A DNA stretch of 63,822 bases from an uncultured Alphaproteobacteria bacterium. GTDB lineage: Bacteria > Pseudomonadota > Alphaproteobacteria > Rs-D84. The stretch spans positions 153,421 through 217,242 of the forward strand of contig CALXLG010000001.1 in the NCBI GenBank assembly GCA_944389135.1, in the 5' to 3' direction. This document shows, piece by piece, positions 41,997 to 50,346 of the stretch; position 1 is the stretch's first letter; every line of letters begins with the position of its first letter. The notes under the pieces are model-generated. The model was not told the origin of the DNA, ran no database searches, and saw nothing but the letters and a program-made list of their open reading frames with translations. The translations under genes and the position numbers were made by a program.

Positions 41997-42201
41997 GCTT
42001 TTAAGTGTTCTTAAAAGTGGACCATGTTAGTAGACGGGTTTAGTCACCCGAATATAACATTTTGAACTAACTTGTTTGTCCCGACTTCTCAGTCGGGAAG
42101 TCGTTGCTATACAATAACTGCTGTGCGGTAAAGGCAACGAATTCATCGTTATATTTGAATGACTAACTTCCCGGCACCTACTTTCATAGGTGTCTTTTTT
42201 T
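41997..42201 (+). ncRNA. Structured leader RNA upstream of PAP2 gene, copy A (candidate riboswitch-like attenuator)
   Basis: Stems seen in order: 5' hairpin (41998-42005 with 42010-42017); small hairpin CGGG/CCCG (42035-42038 with 42047-42050) whose loop bases 42040-42046 pair with 42160-42166 as a pseudoknot; long-range stem 42051-42058 with 42148-42155; hairpin 42079-42085 with 42092-42098; hairpin 42102-42107 with 42134-42139 enclosing the conserved TATACAATA. Copy B (54431) has the same set with compensating changes. An intrinsic terminator (42173-42201) lies 25 nt before the PAP2 ATG. A competing helix 42092-42100 with 42167-42175 overlaps the terminator arm. Not a class I recognise. Confidence 0.8.
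42173..42201 (+). terminator. Attenuator-type terminator of copy A
   Basis: Eight-bp stem with one G-U pair (42173-42180 with 42187-42194), 6-nt loop, seven T. Only 24 nt separate it from the PAP2 start codon, too little for a separate promoter, so PAP2 expression should depend on read-through. Confidence 0.85.
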
Positions 42202-42225
42202 ACGTTTTACATTAAGGATAAAAAA

Positions 42226-42777
42226 ATGAAAGTACTATTGTCGGGAATAGTCGGTTTCAGTCTATTTTTCTCTTCTGTGGCATATGCCGGTAATTTTATC
42301 GAAGATTTAGGTGATGTAATTTCTTTTAAAGTTCTGCCTGTGTATTCTTTTGCGGCAACGGTATATAATTCAGATTGGAATACCTGGTATGACTATGATT
42401 GGAACGGATTAAAACAACTGATTGTCGTTAATTTAGTTAAATCTACGGTTACAGATACACTGAAAGAAAATATATCTGAACAAAGACCGAATAAACTTGG
42501 CTTTGATAGTTTCCCATCAGGGCATACTGCCAATGCATTCGCAAATGCTGCTTTTATCCACAGAAGATATGGAATTAGACAAGCGGTTGTGCCTTATGTT
42601 CTTGCGTCTTTTGTTGGGTATTCTAGGGTTCAATCACGCTGGCATTATACACATGATGTACTAGCAGGTGCTGCGGTTGGTTTTTTGTCTGCGTGGATTT
42701 TTGCCGATAAAAAGCAAAATGTTTTTATTGCGGCTGATACAGAAAGTGTTGCTTTTAGGTTTAGCACTGTTTTTTAA
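42226..42777 (+). CDS. Secreted PAP2-family phosphatase A
   Basis: 183 aa. Signal peptide MKVLLSGIVGFSLFFSSVAYA. The PAP2 active site is complete: K-x6-RP-like LKENISEQRPNK, FPSGHTANAFANA (catalytic His) and SRVQSRWHYTHDVLAGAAVG (nucleophilic His and Asp). Few membrane helices besides a C-terminal one (AAVGFLSAWIF), so it is a periplasm-facing phosphatase acting on lipid phosphates or small phosphoesters. The C-terminus ADTESVAFRFSTVF ends in alternating aromatics and a terminal Phe, like an outer-membrane strand. The ATG at 42226 follows AAGGA and begins the signal peptide. Its mRNA starts with the structured leader at 41997. Its paralog is at 54679. Confidence 0.87.
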   Translation: MKVLLSGIVGFSLFFSSVAYAGNFIEDLGDVISFKVLPVYSFAATVYNSDWNTWYDYDWNGLKQLIVVNLVKSTVTDTLKENISEQRPNKLGFDSFPSGHTANAFANAAFIHRRYGIRQAVVPYVLASFVGYSRVQSRWHYTHDVLAGAAVGFLSAWIFADKKQNVFIAADTESVAFRFSTVF

Positions 42778-43349
42778 AATAGTGATATTAAGCACACCCC
42801 AAGACCAGCTGCAATTATTGCGCCAATTGTTAGTGGCCAGAAGTATTTCTTTACAATCGCGTTGGCGCGTTCTTGAAAGAAGTATAACAAGGCTGCAATT
42901 ATTGCGAATCTGCCTGTGCGGAATATTGCAGATACCGCTACAAATATCCAAATAGGGTACCCGATAAAGCCCAACCATATTGCCAGCAGTTTATATGGTA
43001 TCGGTGTTACTGCAGTTAAAACTATTATTAATATCCCATATTTCGTAAACATTGGCTTTATCGCCGTTTCTATTAATTCTGGATTTGAAAATGTATTTAT
43101 CAACCACAGACCAACAGAATCCCACAACCATGCACCAATCATATATGCAATTGCACCACCAACAATAGAACCCAAAGATGCTGCAATCGCAATCGGAACA
43201 GCACGCTTTTTGTTCGCAATTATTGCAGGGGTCATAAATACTTCTGGTGGAATAAAAAGAAAAATAGATTCACATATTGTTAAGATAAATACAATCCATG
43301 AATATGCACGGCTCTCTGATTTGTTTAGTATATAGTCTGCAAATTTCAT
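42774..43349 (-). CDS. DedA/YqaA-type (VTT domain) membrane protein
   Basis: 191 aa. Polytopic protein with the DedA/VTT signature: SIFLFIPPEVFMTPAIIA, GSIVGGAIAYMIGAWLWD (Gly-rich helix pair), KYGILIIVLTAVTPIPYKLLAI (split; the F/TPxP(Y/F)K motif) and GRFAIIAALLYFF. DedA-family members act as lipid flippases or scramblases, for example for undecaprenyl phosphate. Its 3' end overlaps the convergent PAP2 gene by 4 nt. A function in lipid carrier recycling alongside PAP2 is possible but is inference. Confidence 0.86.
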   Translation of the reverse strand: MKFADYILNKSESRAYSWIVFILTICESIFLFIPPEVFMTPAIIANKKRAVPIAIAASLGSIVGGAIAYMIGAWLWDSVGLWLINTFSNPELIETAIKPMFTKYGILIIVLTAVTPIPYKLLAIWLGFIGYPIWIFVAVSAIFRTGRFAIIAALLYFFQERANAIVKKYFWPLTIGAIIAAGLGVCLISLF

Positions 43350-43438
43350 TGTTTTATTTCCTTTCCAAAAAAATTTACTTGATTGTAAATTAATATTTTA
43401 TAATTTACAATTACTAATATACATTACAGGAATATAAA

Positions 43439-43798
43439 ATGATAAGAAAGCAGAATAATTCTAATCGTGGTGCACGTGTGGCCAGTAAAGTTCAAACGCT
43501 GGTTGCTGAAATTTTGCGCGATAATTTTAGTGATGATAAATTGTTGTCGGGTATCTCTTTAGTTGGTGCCGAAGCTCATGGTGGATTGCAATTTGTAAAA
43601 TTATTTTATTATTCTCGTAGTGAAGATATAAAAGCGGTACAGAAAAGGTTGAATGACGAAACTAAAACGATTCGTTATGAATTAGCTGCACGTATGAATC
43701 AAAAGTATGTGCCCGATATTAGATTTGAGTATGATGATACTTTAGATAAAGCTGCACGAATTGATGAAATTTTAGATAATTTAAAAATTTCTGATTAA
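43439..43798 (+). CDS. rbfA: Ribosome-binding factor A
   Basis: 119 aa. Small KH-fold factor for 30S maturation, acting on the 16S rRNA 5' helix. Motifs SNRGARVASKVQTLVAEIL (N-terminus), ISLVGAEAHGGLQFVKLFY and RYELAARMNQKYVPDIRFEYDDTLDKAARIDEIL (split) are diagnostic. It lies 64 nt before lepA. Its usual neighbours infB, truB and rpsO are not here, so the nusA-infB-rbfA cluster is broken in this genome. Confidence 0.94.
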   Translation: MIRKQNNSNRGARVASKVQTLVAEILRDNFSDDKLLSGISLVGAEAHGGLQFVKLFYYSRSEDIKAVQKRLNDETKTIRYELAARMNQKYVPDIRFEYDDTLDKAARIDEILDNLKISD

Positions 43799-43862
43799 GT
43801 AAAAATTGTTTGCAAAATAAGATATACTGGTTTATCATTGCCGCATAAACTTGGGGTTTTGT

Positions 43863-45659
43863 ATGAATCAAAAAAATATCAGAAATTTTGCAATAGTTGC
43901 GCATATTGACCATGGCAAATCAACATTATCAGATAGGTTGATTGAATTTACAGGTGGTTTAGAATCGCGTGAAATGAAATCTCAGGTTTTAGATTCTATG
44001 GACATTGAACGCGAACGTGGTATTACTATCAAGGCGCAAACTGTTCGCTTAAATTATAAAGCTAAAGACGGGCAAGTATATCAATTAAATTTAATGGACA
44101 CTCCTGGACATGTTGACTTCTCTTATGAAGTATCGCGAAGCTTGGCTGCGTGTGAGGGGGCGTTAATTTTAGTTGATGCAACACAAGGGGTTCAAGCACA
44201 GACGCTGGCGAATGCTTATCTTGCACTGGATAATGATTTAGAAATGTTGCCTGTGTTAAATAAAATTGATTTGCCGTCTAGTGATGTTGAAGCAACGCGT
44301 AATCAAATAGCTGATGTTATTGGTTTGGATGCCAAAGATGCGATATGTGTTTCTGGTAAAACTGGGGCAGGGGTTCCAGATTTGTTAGAAGAGATTGTTC
44401 ATAAATTGCCGTGCCCGCATGGTGATGAAAGTGCTTCAACACGTGCGCTGTTAGTGGATTCTTGGTATGATTCTTATTTGGGTGTTGTGATTTTAGTTCG
44501 TGTTGTTGACGGGCAATTACAACGTGGTCAGAAAATAAGATTTATGGCAACAGGGGCAGAGTATACTGTTGAAAAAATTGGATACTTTACACCTAAAATG
44601 GTAGATGCGGATAAATTATCTACTGGTGAAATTGGCTTTATAATTACAGGGATGAAAACAATTCATGACTGTAAAGTAGGGGATACAATTATTGATACCA
44701 AATGCACTTCGTGTGATGCGTTACCTGGGTTTAAGCCTTCCGTTCCTGTTGTGTTTTCTTCTTTCTTCCCAGTAGAAGCAGATGATTATCCTGATTTGCG
44801 CGATGGGGCAGAAAAATTGGCGTTAAATGATGCGTCTTTTATGTTTACGACTGAAAAATCTTCTGCGCTGGGATTTGGCTTGCGCTGTGGTTTCTTGGGG
44901 CTTTTACATATGGAAATTATTAGCGAACGTTTGCGTCGTGAATTTAATCTAAGTTTAATAAATACTGTTCCAAGCGTATTATATAAAGTGTATTTGCGTG
45001 ATGGTAGTGTTGTTGACCTTGAAAACCCCGCTGATATGCCAGATTTAACTAAAATTGCATCAATAGAAGAACCGTGGGTCAGGGCAACAATTATGATGCC
45101 AGATAAGTATATGGGCGGAATAATGTCGCTATGTTCTGAACGCAGAGGTGTGCAAGAAAATATCTCTTATGTTGGTAATAGAGCTGTTTTGGTATATTTA
45201 CTGCCGTTGGCAGAAATTGTATTTGATTTTTATGATAGGGTAAAATCTTTGTCATCAGGCTATGCCTCTTTTGATTATGTTTTGCATGGTTATCAAGCAT
45301 CTGATTTGGTAAAAGTTTCAATACTTGTTAACGAAGAGAATGTTGAACCCTTATCGTTTATGTGTCATCGCAGTGTCGCAGAAAAACGTGGAAGACAAAT
45401 TGTAGAAAAATTAAAAGATTTAATTCCAAGACATCAGTTCAAAATACCTTTGCAGGCTGCTATTGGGGGAAAAATTATCGCACGTGAAACAATTGCTGCG
45501 TATCGCAAAGATGTTACTGCAAAGTGTTATGGTGGCGATATTACGCGAAAAAGAAAATTGTTGGAAAAGCAGAAGGAGGGGAAAAAGCGTATGCGGACAT
45601 TTGGTAATGTAGAAATACCACAGTCTGCGTTTATAAATGCATTGAAGGTTAATTCTTAA
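43863..45659 (+). CDS. lepA: Elongation factor 4 (LepA)
   Basis: 598 aa, typical length. Ribosome-dependent GTPase that aids translation under stress and initiation-complex assembly. GTP motifs: AHIDHGKST (G1), [10 protein letters not shown] (G2), MDTPGHVDF (G3), NKIDLP (G4) and SGKTGAG (G5). C-terminal LepA domain present, with [19 protein letters not shown] and [17 protein letters not shown]. The ATG at 43863 ([12 protein letters not shown]) is preceded by TTGGGG; the open frame reaches a TTG 12 nt upstream, which is less likely. Confidence 0.96.
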   Translation: MNQKNIRNFAIVAHIDHGKSTLSDRLIEFTGGLESREMKSQVLDSMDIERERGITIKAQTVRLNYKAKDGQVYQLNLMDTPGHVDFSYEVSRSLAACEGALILVDATQGVQAQTLANAYLALDNDLEMLPVLNKIDLPSSDVEATRNQIADVIGLDAKDAICVSGKTGAGVPDLLEEIVHKLPCPHGDESASTRALLVDSWYDSYLGVVILVRVVDGQLQRGQKIRFMATGAEYTVEKIGYFTPKMVDADKLSTGEIGFIITGMKTIHDCKVGDTIIDTKCTSCDALPGFKPSVPVVFSSFFPVEADDYPDLRDGAEKLALNDASFMFTTEKSSALGFGLRCGFLGLLHMEIISERLRREFNLSLINTVPSVLYKVYLRDGSVVDLENPADMPDLTKIASIEEPWVRATIMMPDKYMGGIMSLCSERRGVQENISYVGNRAVLVYLLPLAEIVFDFYDRVKSLSSGYASFDYVLHGYQASDLVKVSILVNEENVEPLSFMCHRSVAEKRGRQIVEKLKDLIPRHQFKIPLQAAIGGKIIARETIAAYRKDVTAKCYGGDITRKRKLLEKQKEGKKRMRTFGNVEIPQSAFINALKVNS

Positions 45660-45670
45660 AAAGGAAAAAA

Positions 45671-46051
45671 ATGTTAAAAGCTACTTTTGTATATTTGAAT
45701 AATGTATCTTTTGGGGATTTAAAAAAAGACCTACAAGAATATTTTCTTGTTAAAAAAGATATTAGAAAATTAGAAAGAATATACAAAACAGCTATGGCAA
45801 GTATTACCGAGTTTAAGCATGGGCACCAAAAAGTTAAGTCATGTATTCGGGTTAGTTTGAATGTTTACTCTGAAAATGAGCTTCGCGTTAAAAGAATAAA
45901 GTATTGTCCAAATATAAATCAAGGTTGTTATAAGGTTTCCTGTCAATATTATGAAAGTATGCGACATTATAAGTTTGTAAAAGACAAATTAGAAAAAGCA
46001 GTCGCAAAAAAACAAAACTTTTGGCAGAAAAAAATTCAAAAGGCAAAATAA
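45671..46051 (+). CDS. Unknown small Cys-containing protein, paralog 1 of 3
   Basis: 126 aa, basic, no signal peptide. It shares an outline with the next two genes: an N-terminal GDLKKDLQEYFLVKKD segment (cf. NDLKDFILAKQ, NDVKQYVALHG), a C-x6-C-x4-C-[YF] motif (KYCPNINQGCYKVSCQYYES) and a C-terminal FWQKKIQKAK. The three Cys are spaced so that they could bind one metal ion or form a local disulfide. No family recognised. AAAAAGGAAAAAA precedes the ATG; it starts 11 nt after lepA. First of a likely operon of three paralogs plus an integrase-like gene. Confidence 0.7.
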   Translation: MLKATFVYLNNVSFGDLKKDLQEYFLVKKDIRKLERIYKTAMASITEFKHGHQKVKSCIRVSLNVYSENELRVKRIKYCPNINQGCYKVSCQYYESMRHYKFVKDKLEKAVAKKQNFWQKKIQKAK

Positions 46052-46064
46052 AAAGGTGTTTTTT

Positions 46065-46454
46065 ATGAGCGCAATTAAATATTTTATGACGGTTCCCTAT
46101 GAGTGTATTTTTAATGATGTAAAGCAGTATGTTGCTTTACATGGGCAATGCTTAAAATTAAAAAAACAATATCGTCAAAGACGTAAAGATTTTGATGCTT
46201 TATTAGATAGCTGGGACAATATCTCTGATAAAGAAAAAAAGTGTTGCGACGAGGTTTTTACAGAAATGTTTGGCAATAAGAAGACTAAAACTATCTCTTG
46301 TTGTCTGTTTTTAGATTCTTTAGGGCTTTGTCAAGATAAGGTTTGTAAATTTTCAATGCTTAATAAAAATTATCAAGATTTGGTGCATGCGTATTATAAG
46401 CTAAAAAACACAAGACAAGATTTTTGGACACAAAAATTTGAAAAAGTTAAATAA
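46065..46454 (+). CDS. Unknown small Cys-containing protein, paralog 2 of 3
   Basis: 129 aa. N-terminus MSAIKYFMTVPYECIFNDVKQY resembles the third paralog's MGFIKYLFCTSYKTKENDLKDF over the positions IKYx(F/L)x(T)xxY, and the C-terminus FWTQKFEKVK matches FWKRKFELVK. The Cys group SCCLFLDSLGLCQDKVC corresponds to the shared C-x(5-7)-C-x4-C motif. The central helices carry the longest divergence. The ATG at 46065 has AAAAAGG 9 nt upstream and is preferred to the GTG at 46056. Function unknown. Confidence 0.7.
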   Translation: MSAIKYFMTVPYECIFNDVKQYVALHGQCLKLKKQYRQRRKDFDALLDSWDNISDKEKKCCDEVFTEMFGNKKTKTISCCLFLDSLGLCQDKVCKFSMLNKNYQDLVHAYYKLKNTRQDFWTQKFEKVK

Positions 46455-46473
46455 AACTTAAAGGAGATTATAA

Positions 46474-46878
46474 ATGGGATTTATAAAATATTTGTTTTGT
46501 ACTTCTTATAAAACCAAGGAAAATGATTTAAAAGATTTTATCTTGGCAAAGCAAATTTGCAGTGCTGCAAAACGCTCTTATTATGCTAGCTATAATAATA
46601 TCACTTTTAAAGGTAAAGAATACCCATGGGGAACAGAGCCTGTAGATGGTTGTGTTAAGATATATGTTTATATTGCAAATGTTGGCTCTGAACATGACCC
46701 GGTAGTATCTCCGCAGATGAGTAAATGTACAAAATTTTCAGAAGAACACTTGTGTAATAATAATAAATGCAGATATTATGAAAGGTATAAAGAATATTTA
46801 GAAGCAAAATCTGCGTATGAAGAACAAAGAAAACGTAAAAAGCATTTCTGGAAACGAAAATTCGAATTAGTAAAATAA
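46474..46878 (+). CDS. Unknown small Cys-containing protein, paralog 3 of 3
   Basis: 134 aa. MGFIKYLFCTSYKTKENDLKDF start, central EPVDGCVKIYVYIANVGSE (cf. SCIRVSLNVYSENE in paralog 1), Cys group KCTKFSEEHLCNNNKCRYYE and C-terminal helix rich in Lys/Arg/Glu ending FWKRKFELVK. AAAGGAGA lies 11 nt upstream of the ATG, the best ribosome binding site of the three. The integrase-like gene starts 9 nt after its stop. No known family. Confidence 0.7.
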   Translation: MGFIKYLFCTSYKTKENDLKDFILAKQICSAAKRSYYASYNNITFKGKEYPWGTEPVDGCVKIYVYIANVGSEHDPVVSPQMSKCTKFSEEHLCNNNKCRYYERYKEYLEAKSAYEEQRKRKKHFWKRKFELVK

Positions 46879-46887
46879 AAGACGAAA

Positions 46888-47886
46888 ATGGCACATCAAT
46901 TCTTCTTTAACCCTTATATTTTAGATAACTTGCCTGCGCCAAGTACAGGGTTTGATGTGGTGCAAGATTTGTCTGAACCAAATTTGCGTTTGTATATCAC
47001 AAGCCATGGTGTCAAAAGCTTTTTTGTTAGAAAACGTATTCATGGTAAAGATAAAAGAATTATAATTGGTAATTACCCAGATATGGATATAGAGACAGCC
47101 AGGGATAAGGTATCAGTCGTTTTAGAAAACGCAAAAATAAAACGAGTTGTAAGACATAAGAAAATAAATTTTAAAAAATTTGTTAACTTATATATAGTAA
47201 ATAGGGTGCGACGTAGTGGAACTTCTTTAGACAAGTTAGAGCGTTCTATTAATAGACATTTGTCATCGTTGTTTGATAAAAATGTATCAGATATATCGGA
47301 AAGGGACTTAATAGATGTTGTTGCAAGCATAGATGGACAGACAATAGCAGGCCGAATGCAAGAGTTATTACAAAGCATGTTTAATTATGCTGTAGAAAAC
47401 GGATATGCAAAAAACAATCCAATTATAAATTTGCCAAAAATAAAACCCGTTCGTCGTTTAAGACCCTTGAATAAAACAGGTCTGCAGAAGTTGGTTACTG
47501 TTATCAAAAAAGAAGAAAATGAAGTGATAAGAACCGCTTTTTTAATGTTGGTGTATGGTTTTGCACCAAAGTCAAAGATATTTTCTATGCAATGGTCTGA
47601 TTTAGATTTTAATCATTATATGTGGTGTGATAGACCTTTGACTGATGCTGCGGTTGTTGCTTTACAAGATTTACCACAAGATGGGCGATGGGTATTTCCA
47701 GGTAGAGGCAGAGGACATTTGACCGACCCCAGATTAGCGTGGCAACGTGTCGCGAAGAGAGCTGGAATATCAAACCTTACAATGGATGATGTTTATAAAT
47801 TTTTGTCTAGACAATTAATATGGACGTCAGATAAAGAAGACTTTAGAACAAATATGAATAAGGTTTTAGAAGATTTAATGTTGTGA
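46888..47886 (+). CDS. Integrase-like tyrosine recombinase homolog lacking catalytic residues
   Basis: 332 aa. Layout of P4-type integrases: an N-terminal Arm (DUF4102-like) domain with LRLYITSHGVKSFFVRKRI and IIIGNYPDMDIETARDKV (residues about 30-75), a core-binding SAM-like domain with MQELLQSMFNYAVENGYAKNNP (about 155-180), and a C-terminal fold. The catalytic positions are altered: the first Arg region (normally TGxRxxE) reads YGFAPKSKIFSMQW (223-236), the H-x-x-R box reads LTMDDVYKFLSRQ (297-309), and the protein ends about 23 residues later without the Tyr segment. It is probably a DNA-binding protein without recombinase activity, or a decayed integrase. No att site was seen. Confidence 0.7.
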   Translation: MAHQFFFNPYILDNLPAPSTGFDVVQDLSEPNLRLYITSHGVKSFFVRKRIHGKDKRIIIGNYPDMDIETARDKVSVVLENAKIKRVVRHKKINFKKFVNLYIVNRVRRSGTSLDKLERSINRHLSSLFDKNVSDISERDLIDVVASIDGQTIAGRMQELLQSMFNYAVENGYAKNNPIINLPKIKPVRRLRPLNKTGLQKLVTVIKKEENEVIRTAFLMLVYGFAPKSKIFSMQWSDLDFNHYMWCDRPLTDAAVVALQDLPQDGRWVFPGRGRGHLTDPRLAWQRVAKRAGISNLTMDDVYKFLSRQLIWTSDKEDFRTNMNKVLEDLML

Positions 47887-47903
47887 TATAAAATATTTTT
47901 GCT

Positions 47904-47933
47904 TTGTCAACTTTTGTTATTGTTTGTTATAAT
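47904..47933 (+). promoter_or_regulatory. Probable acpP promoter
   Basis: TTGTCA (47904-47909), 18-nt spacer, TATAAT (47928-47933), about 80 nt before the acpP ATG. A second -35-like TTGACA lies at 47937. Confidence 0.6.
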
Positions 47934-48019
47934 TTCTTGACAGTGTTAGGATAAAATGATAGTTTTTAATAATGACGCCCGTGTTGGGCCACAAAATTAA
48001 CTTAAACAAAGGAAAAAAA

Positions 48020-48253
48020 ATGACAACTTTTGAAAAAGTAAAAAAAATCGTAATTGAAAAATTGGGGGTATCAGAAGCGAAAGTTACAGAAGAAGCTTCT
48101 TTCGTTAACGATTTGGGCGCAGATTCTTTGGACGTTGTTGAATTCGTTATGGAAGTTGAAAAAGAATTTAATATCACAATTCCAGATGAAGAAGCTGCAA
48201 AATTGGCAACGGTTGGTGATGCTGTTAAATATATTGAAGCACATCAGAAATAA
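48020..48253 (+). CDS. acpP: Acyl carrier protein
   Basis: 77 aa. Carrier of fatty-acid intermediates; the phosphopantetheine-attachment Ser is in [15 protein letters not shown] (DSL motif). Acidic and helical as expected, starting [17 protein letters not shown]. The ATG at 48020 follows AAAGGAAAAAA; the open frame upstream is not used. Followed by a terminator and fabF, so acpP has its own transcript end with likely partial read-through. Confidence 0.97.
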   Translation: MTTFEKVKKIVIEKLGVSEAKVTEEASFVNDLGADSLDVVEFVMEVEKEFNITIPDEEAAKLATVGDAVKYIEAHQK

Positions 48254-48280
48254 TTACTGGCTAATAAAGTTTGTAAATGT

Positions 48281-48320
48281 AAATCCGTCGTGGTAGTATG
48301 TTTATACGGCGGATTTTTTT
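48281..48320 (+). terminator. Intrinsic terminator between acpP and fabF
   Basis: Ten-bp stem with one G-U pair (48281-48290 with 48307-48316), 16-nt loop, then T-run. Confidence 0.78.
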
Positions 48321-48387
48321 CTGTACGTTTTATTTTAAAAAAGCTATTATAATAAGGTTAAGTGAAACCTTATAAAAGGGAAAAGAT

Positions 48388-49638
48388 ATGAAAAGAGTTG
48401 TTATTACAGGTATGGGTATAGTGTCTCCGGTTGGAACAGGTATTGAATATGCGTGGAAAAATATTGTCAATGGTGTTTCTGGCGTGCGAAAGATTGATAC
48501 GTTTGATGCTTCTGATTTGAATTCTCAGATTGCAGGGTTGCCTGTTGTAGGAACAGAACCAGGACAATATAATCCAGATAGTGTTGTTGATGCGCGTGAA
48601 CAGCGTAAAATGGATAAATCAATTGTTTATGGTGTTGTTGCTGCAGATGAGGCGCTTCGTGATGCAGGGCTGATTGACTATGATGGCGATAAAAATAGAT
48701 TTGGTGTGTCTGTTGGTGCCGGTATCGGTGGTTTAAATACAATATATGATAATTGTGTTGAATTGTATACTGGGGGACCACGACGCATAAGCCCTTTCTT
48801 TATTCCTAAGGCAATTATAAATATGACTGCAGGACATATTTCTATTAAATACGGATTAAAGGGACCAAATTTATCTGTTGTTACTGCTTGCGCGTCTGCG
48901 GCGCATTCTATTGGTGAGGCGGTTCGCTTAATTCAGCATGGTGATGCGGATATTATGGTCGCAGGTGGTGCAGAAGGGGCCGTTGGTAAAATTGGTGTTG
49001 CCGGTTTCTGCGCAATGAAAGCATTAAGTACACGTAATGACGATCCAGAGGGTGCATCAAGACCATGGGATAAAAATCGTGATGGTTTTGTTATGGCAGA
49101 AGGTGCGGGCATCTTAATTCTTGAAGAGTATGAACACGCTGTTGCGCGTGGTGCTAAAATTTATGCAGAAGTTGCAGGGTATGGTTTGTCGGGTGATGCA
49201 TATCATATTACGGCACCAGCGCCTGGGGGTGAAGGTGGTATGCGTGCAATGCAGGCGGCATTAAAAGATGCGGGGTTGCAACCAGCCGATGTCGATTATA
49301 TTAATGCGCATGGAACATCTACTGGTTTGGGCGATATAGGAGAGTTAACAGCGGTAAAAACATTGTTTAATGGTACAAACACCTGTATGTCTTCAACAAA
49401 ATCTATGACAGGACATTTGCTGGGGGCTGCCGGCGCCGTTGAAGCCATTTTCTGTGTTTTGGCAATTCGTGATGGAATTGTTCCACCAACTATTAATTTG
49501 CAAGACCCAGAAGATGAGGTTGGTGATTTCAACTTAGTACCAAACAAAGCCCAAAAGCGCGATGTAAATGTTGCGTTGAGTAATTCTTTCGGTTTTGGTG
49601 GTACAAACGCAAGTTTGCTTTTAAAGAAAGTTAAATAA
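48388..49638 (+). CDS. fabF: 3-oxoacyl-ACP synthase II
   Basis: 416 aa. Condensing enzyme of fatty-acid elongation. Catalytic Cys in SVVTACASAAHSIGEA, first His in INAHGTSTGLGD, second His in STKSMTGHLLGAAGAVEA, and the Gly-rich end SFGFGGTNASLLLKK. The acpP-fabF order is widely conserved. fabD, fabG and fabH are not in the window. Length and start (MKRVVITGMGIVSPVG) are typical. Confidence 0.97.
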   Translation: MKRVVITGMGIVSPVGTGIEYAWKNIVNGVSGVRKIDTFDASDLNSQIAGLPVVGTEPGQYNPDSVVDAREQRKMDKSIVYGVVAADEALRDAGLIDYDGDKNRFGVSVGAGIGGLNTIYDNCVELYTGGPRRISPFFIPKAIINMTAGHISIKYGLKGPNLSVVTACASAAHSIGEAVRLIQHGDADIMVAGGAEGAVGKIGVAGFCAMKALSTRNDDPEGASRPWDKNRDGFVMAEGAGILILEEYEHAVARGAKIYAEVAGYGLSGDAYHITAPAPGGEGGMRAMQAALKDAGLQPADVDYINAHGTSTGLGDIGELTAVKTLFNGTNTCMSSTKSMTGHLLGAAGAVEAIFCVLAIRDGIVPPTINLQDPEDEVGDFNLVPNKAQKRDVNVALSNSFGFGGTNASLLLKKVK

Positions 49639-49660
49639 CAACGCTTTAAAAGTTTCCTTT

Positions 49661-49688
49661 AAAACGCGGTAAATAAGCCGCGTTTTTA
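49661..49688 (+). terminator. Intrinsic terminator after fabF
   Basis: Nine-bp stem AAAACGCGG/CCGCGTTTT (49661-49669 with 49678-49686), 8-nt loop, short T-run. Confidence 0.75.
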
Positions 49689-49784
49689 TATTGAAAAATA
49701 TTATTGACAAAATATGTTTTTGTGGTACCATTTTTATGAAATCGGGCAATTAATTTTGTGTCTGTTTATAAATAAGGAAAAAAA

Positions 49785-50315
49785 ATGAAAAAAGAAATTT
49801 TAACAGATTCTAAAATGATGGATTTGTTTAATGGTAATGAACGTGCCTTGGTGTATTATAATTATGATGCGAATAGTTGGGGTTGTTCGCAATATGTAAG
49901 TTTTGATAAAGAAAATAAAGCAAAACTAGAGAGTTTAAGGGAAAGTGCAGTTAAGTTTAAAGATGTTTTATTATCAACACCTGCATATAATGCTAATTAT
50001 GAATTAGTTGCTTATGTTCAGACAGAAGTTTTGGTCCATGACGGCAGAAATTGTGGCAGTTTAATTGCTAATCCTTTTTATAGAAAATATCCATTATCTA
50101 ATGACGATTTGGAAATCTTTTCTCGTAATTGGGTAAGGGCGGCAAATAAAATATTATCACGTGATATAAAGACTGGTAAAATAATTGCGCCTAGTGATTT
50201 GTGGATGGTAAGTAATGCAAAAGGAATTAATTTAGATGAAGTAAAAGCTGCATTACAAATGGGGACGATACTAAAAAATTATCGTGCTGCGTTTTTAAGA
50301 ACAGGTGATAGATAA
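49785..50315 (+). CDS. Unknown 176-aa protein
   Basis: No signal peptide or membrane helix. Mixed alpha/beta composition with a Tyr/Asn-rich N-terminal part (YYNYDANSWGCSQYVSF) and helices near LESLRESAVKFKDVLL and LDEVKAALQMGTILKNY. I recognise no motif. It has its own promoter-like TTGACA (49705) with TACCAT 16 nt later, AAGGAAAAAA before the ATG and a strong terminator, so it is a free-standing transcription unit between fabF and a convergent acyl-CoA synthetase gene. Confidence 0.7.
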   Translation: MKKEILTDSKMMDLFNGNERALVYYNYDANSWGCSQYVSFDKENKAKLESLRESAVKFKDVLLSTPAYNANYELVAYVQTEVLVHDGRNCGSLIANPFYRKYPLSNDDLEIFSRNWVRAANKILSRDIKTGKIIAPSDLWMVSNAKGINLDEVKAALQMGTILKNYRAAFLRTGDR

Positions 50316-50317
50316 AA

Positions 50318-50346
50318 AAACGCGGTTATTAACCGCGTTTTTTATT
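50318..50346. terminator. Bidirectional terminator
   Basis: Ten-bp stem (50318-50327 with 50331-50340), ATT loop, A-run left, T-run right, between convergent genes. Confidence 0.9.

Noticed and set aside
41997-42201. PAP2 leader considered as tmRNA, RNase P RNA, 6S RNA or a known riboswitch (TPP, FMN, cobalamin, SAM, c-di-GMP, T-box)
   Set aside because: None of the conserved sequence elements of these classes that I know are present, and there is no tRNA-like end.
46888-47886. Active genomic island with flanking attachment sites
   Set aside because: No tRNA gene adjoins it, no direct repeats were seen around the block, and the integrase-like protein lacks its catalytic residues.
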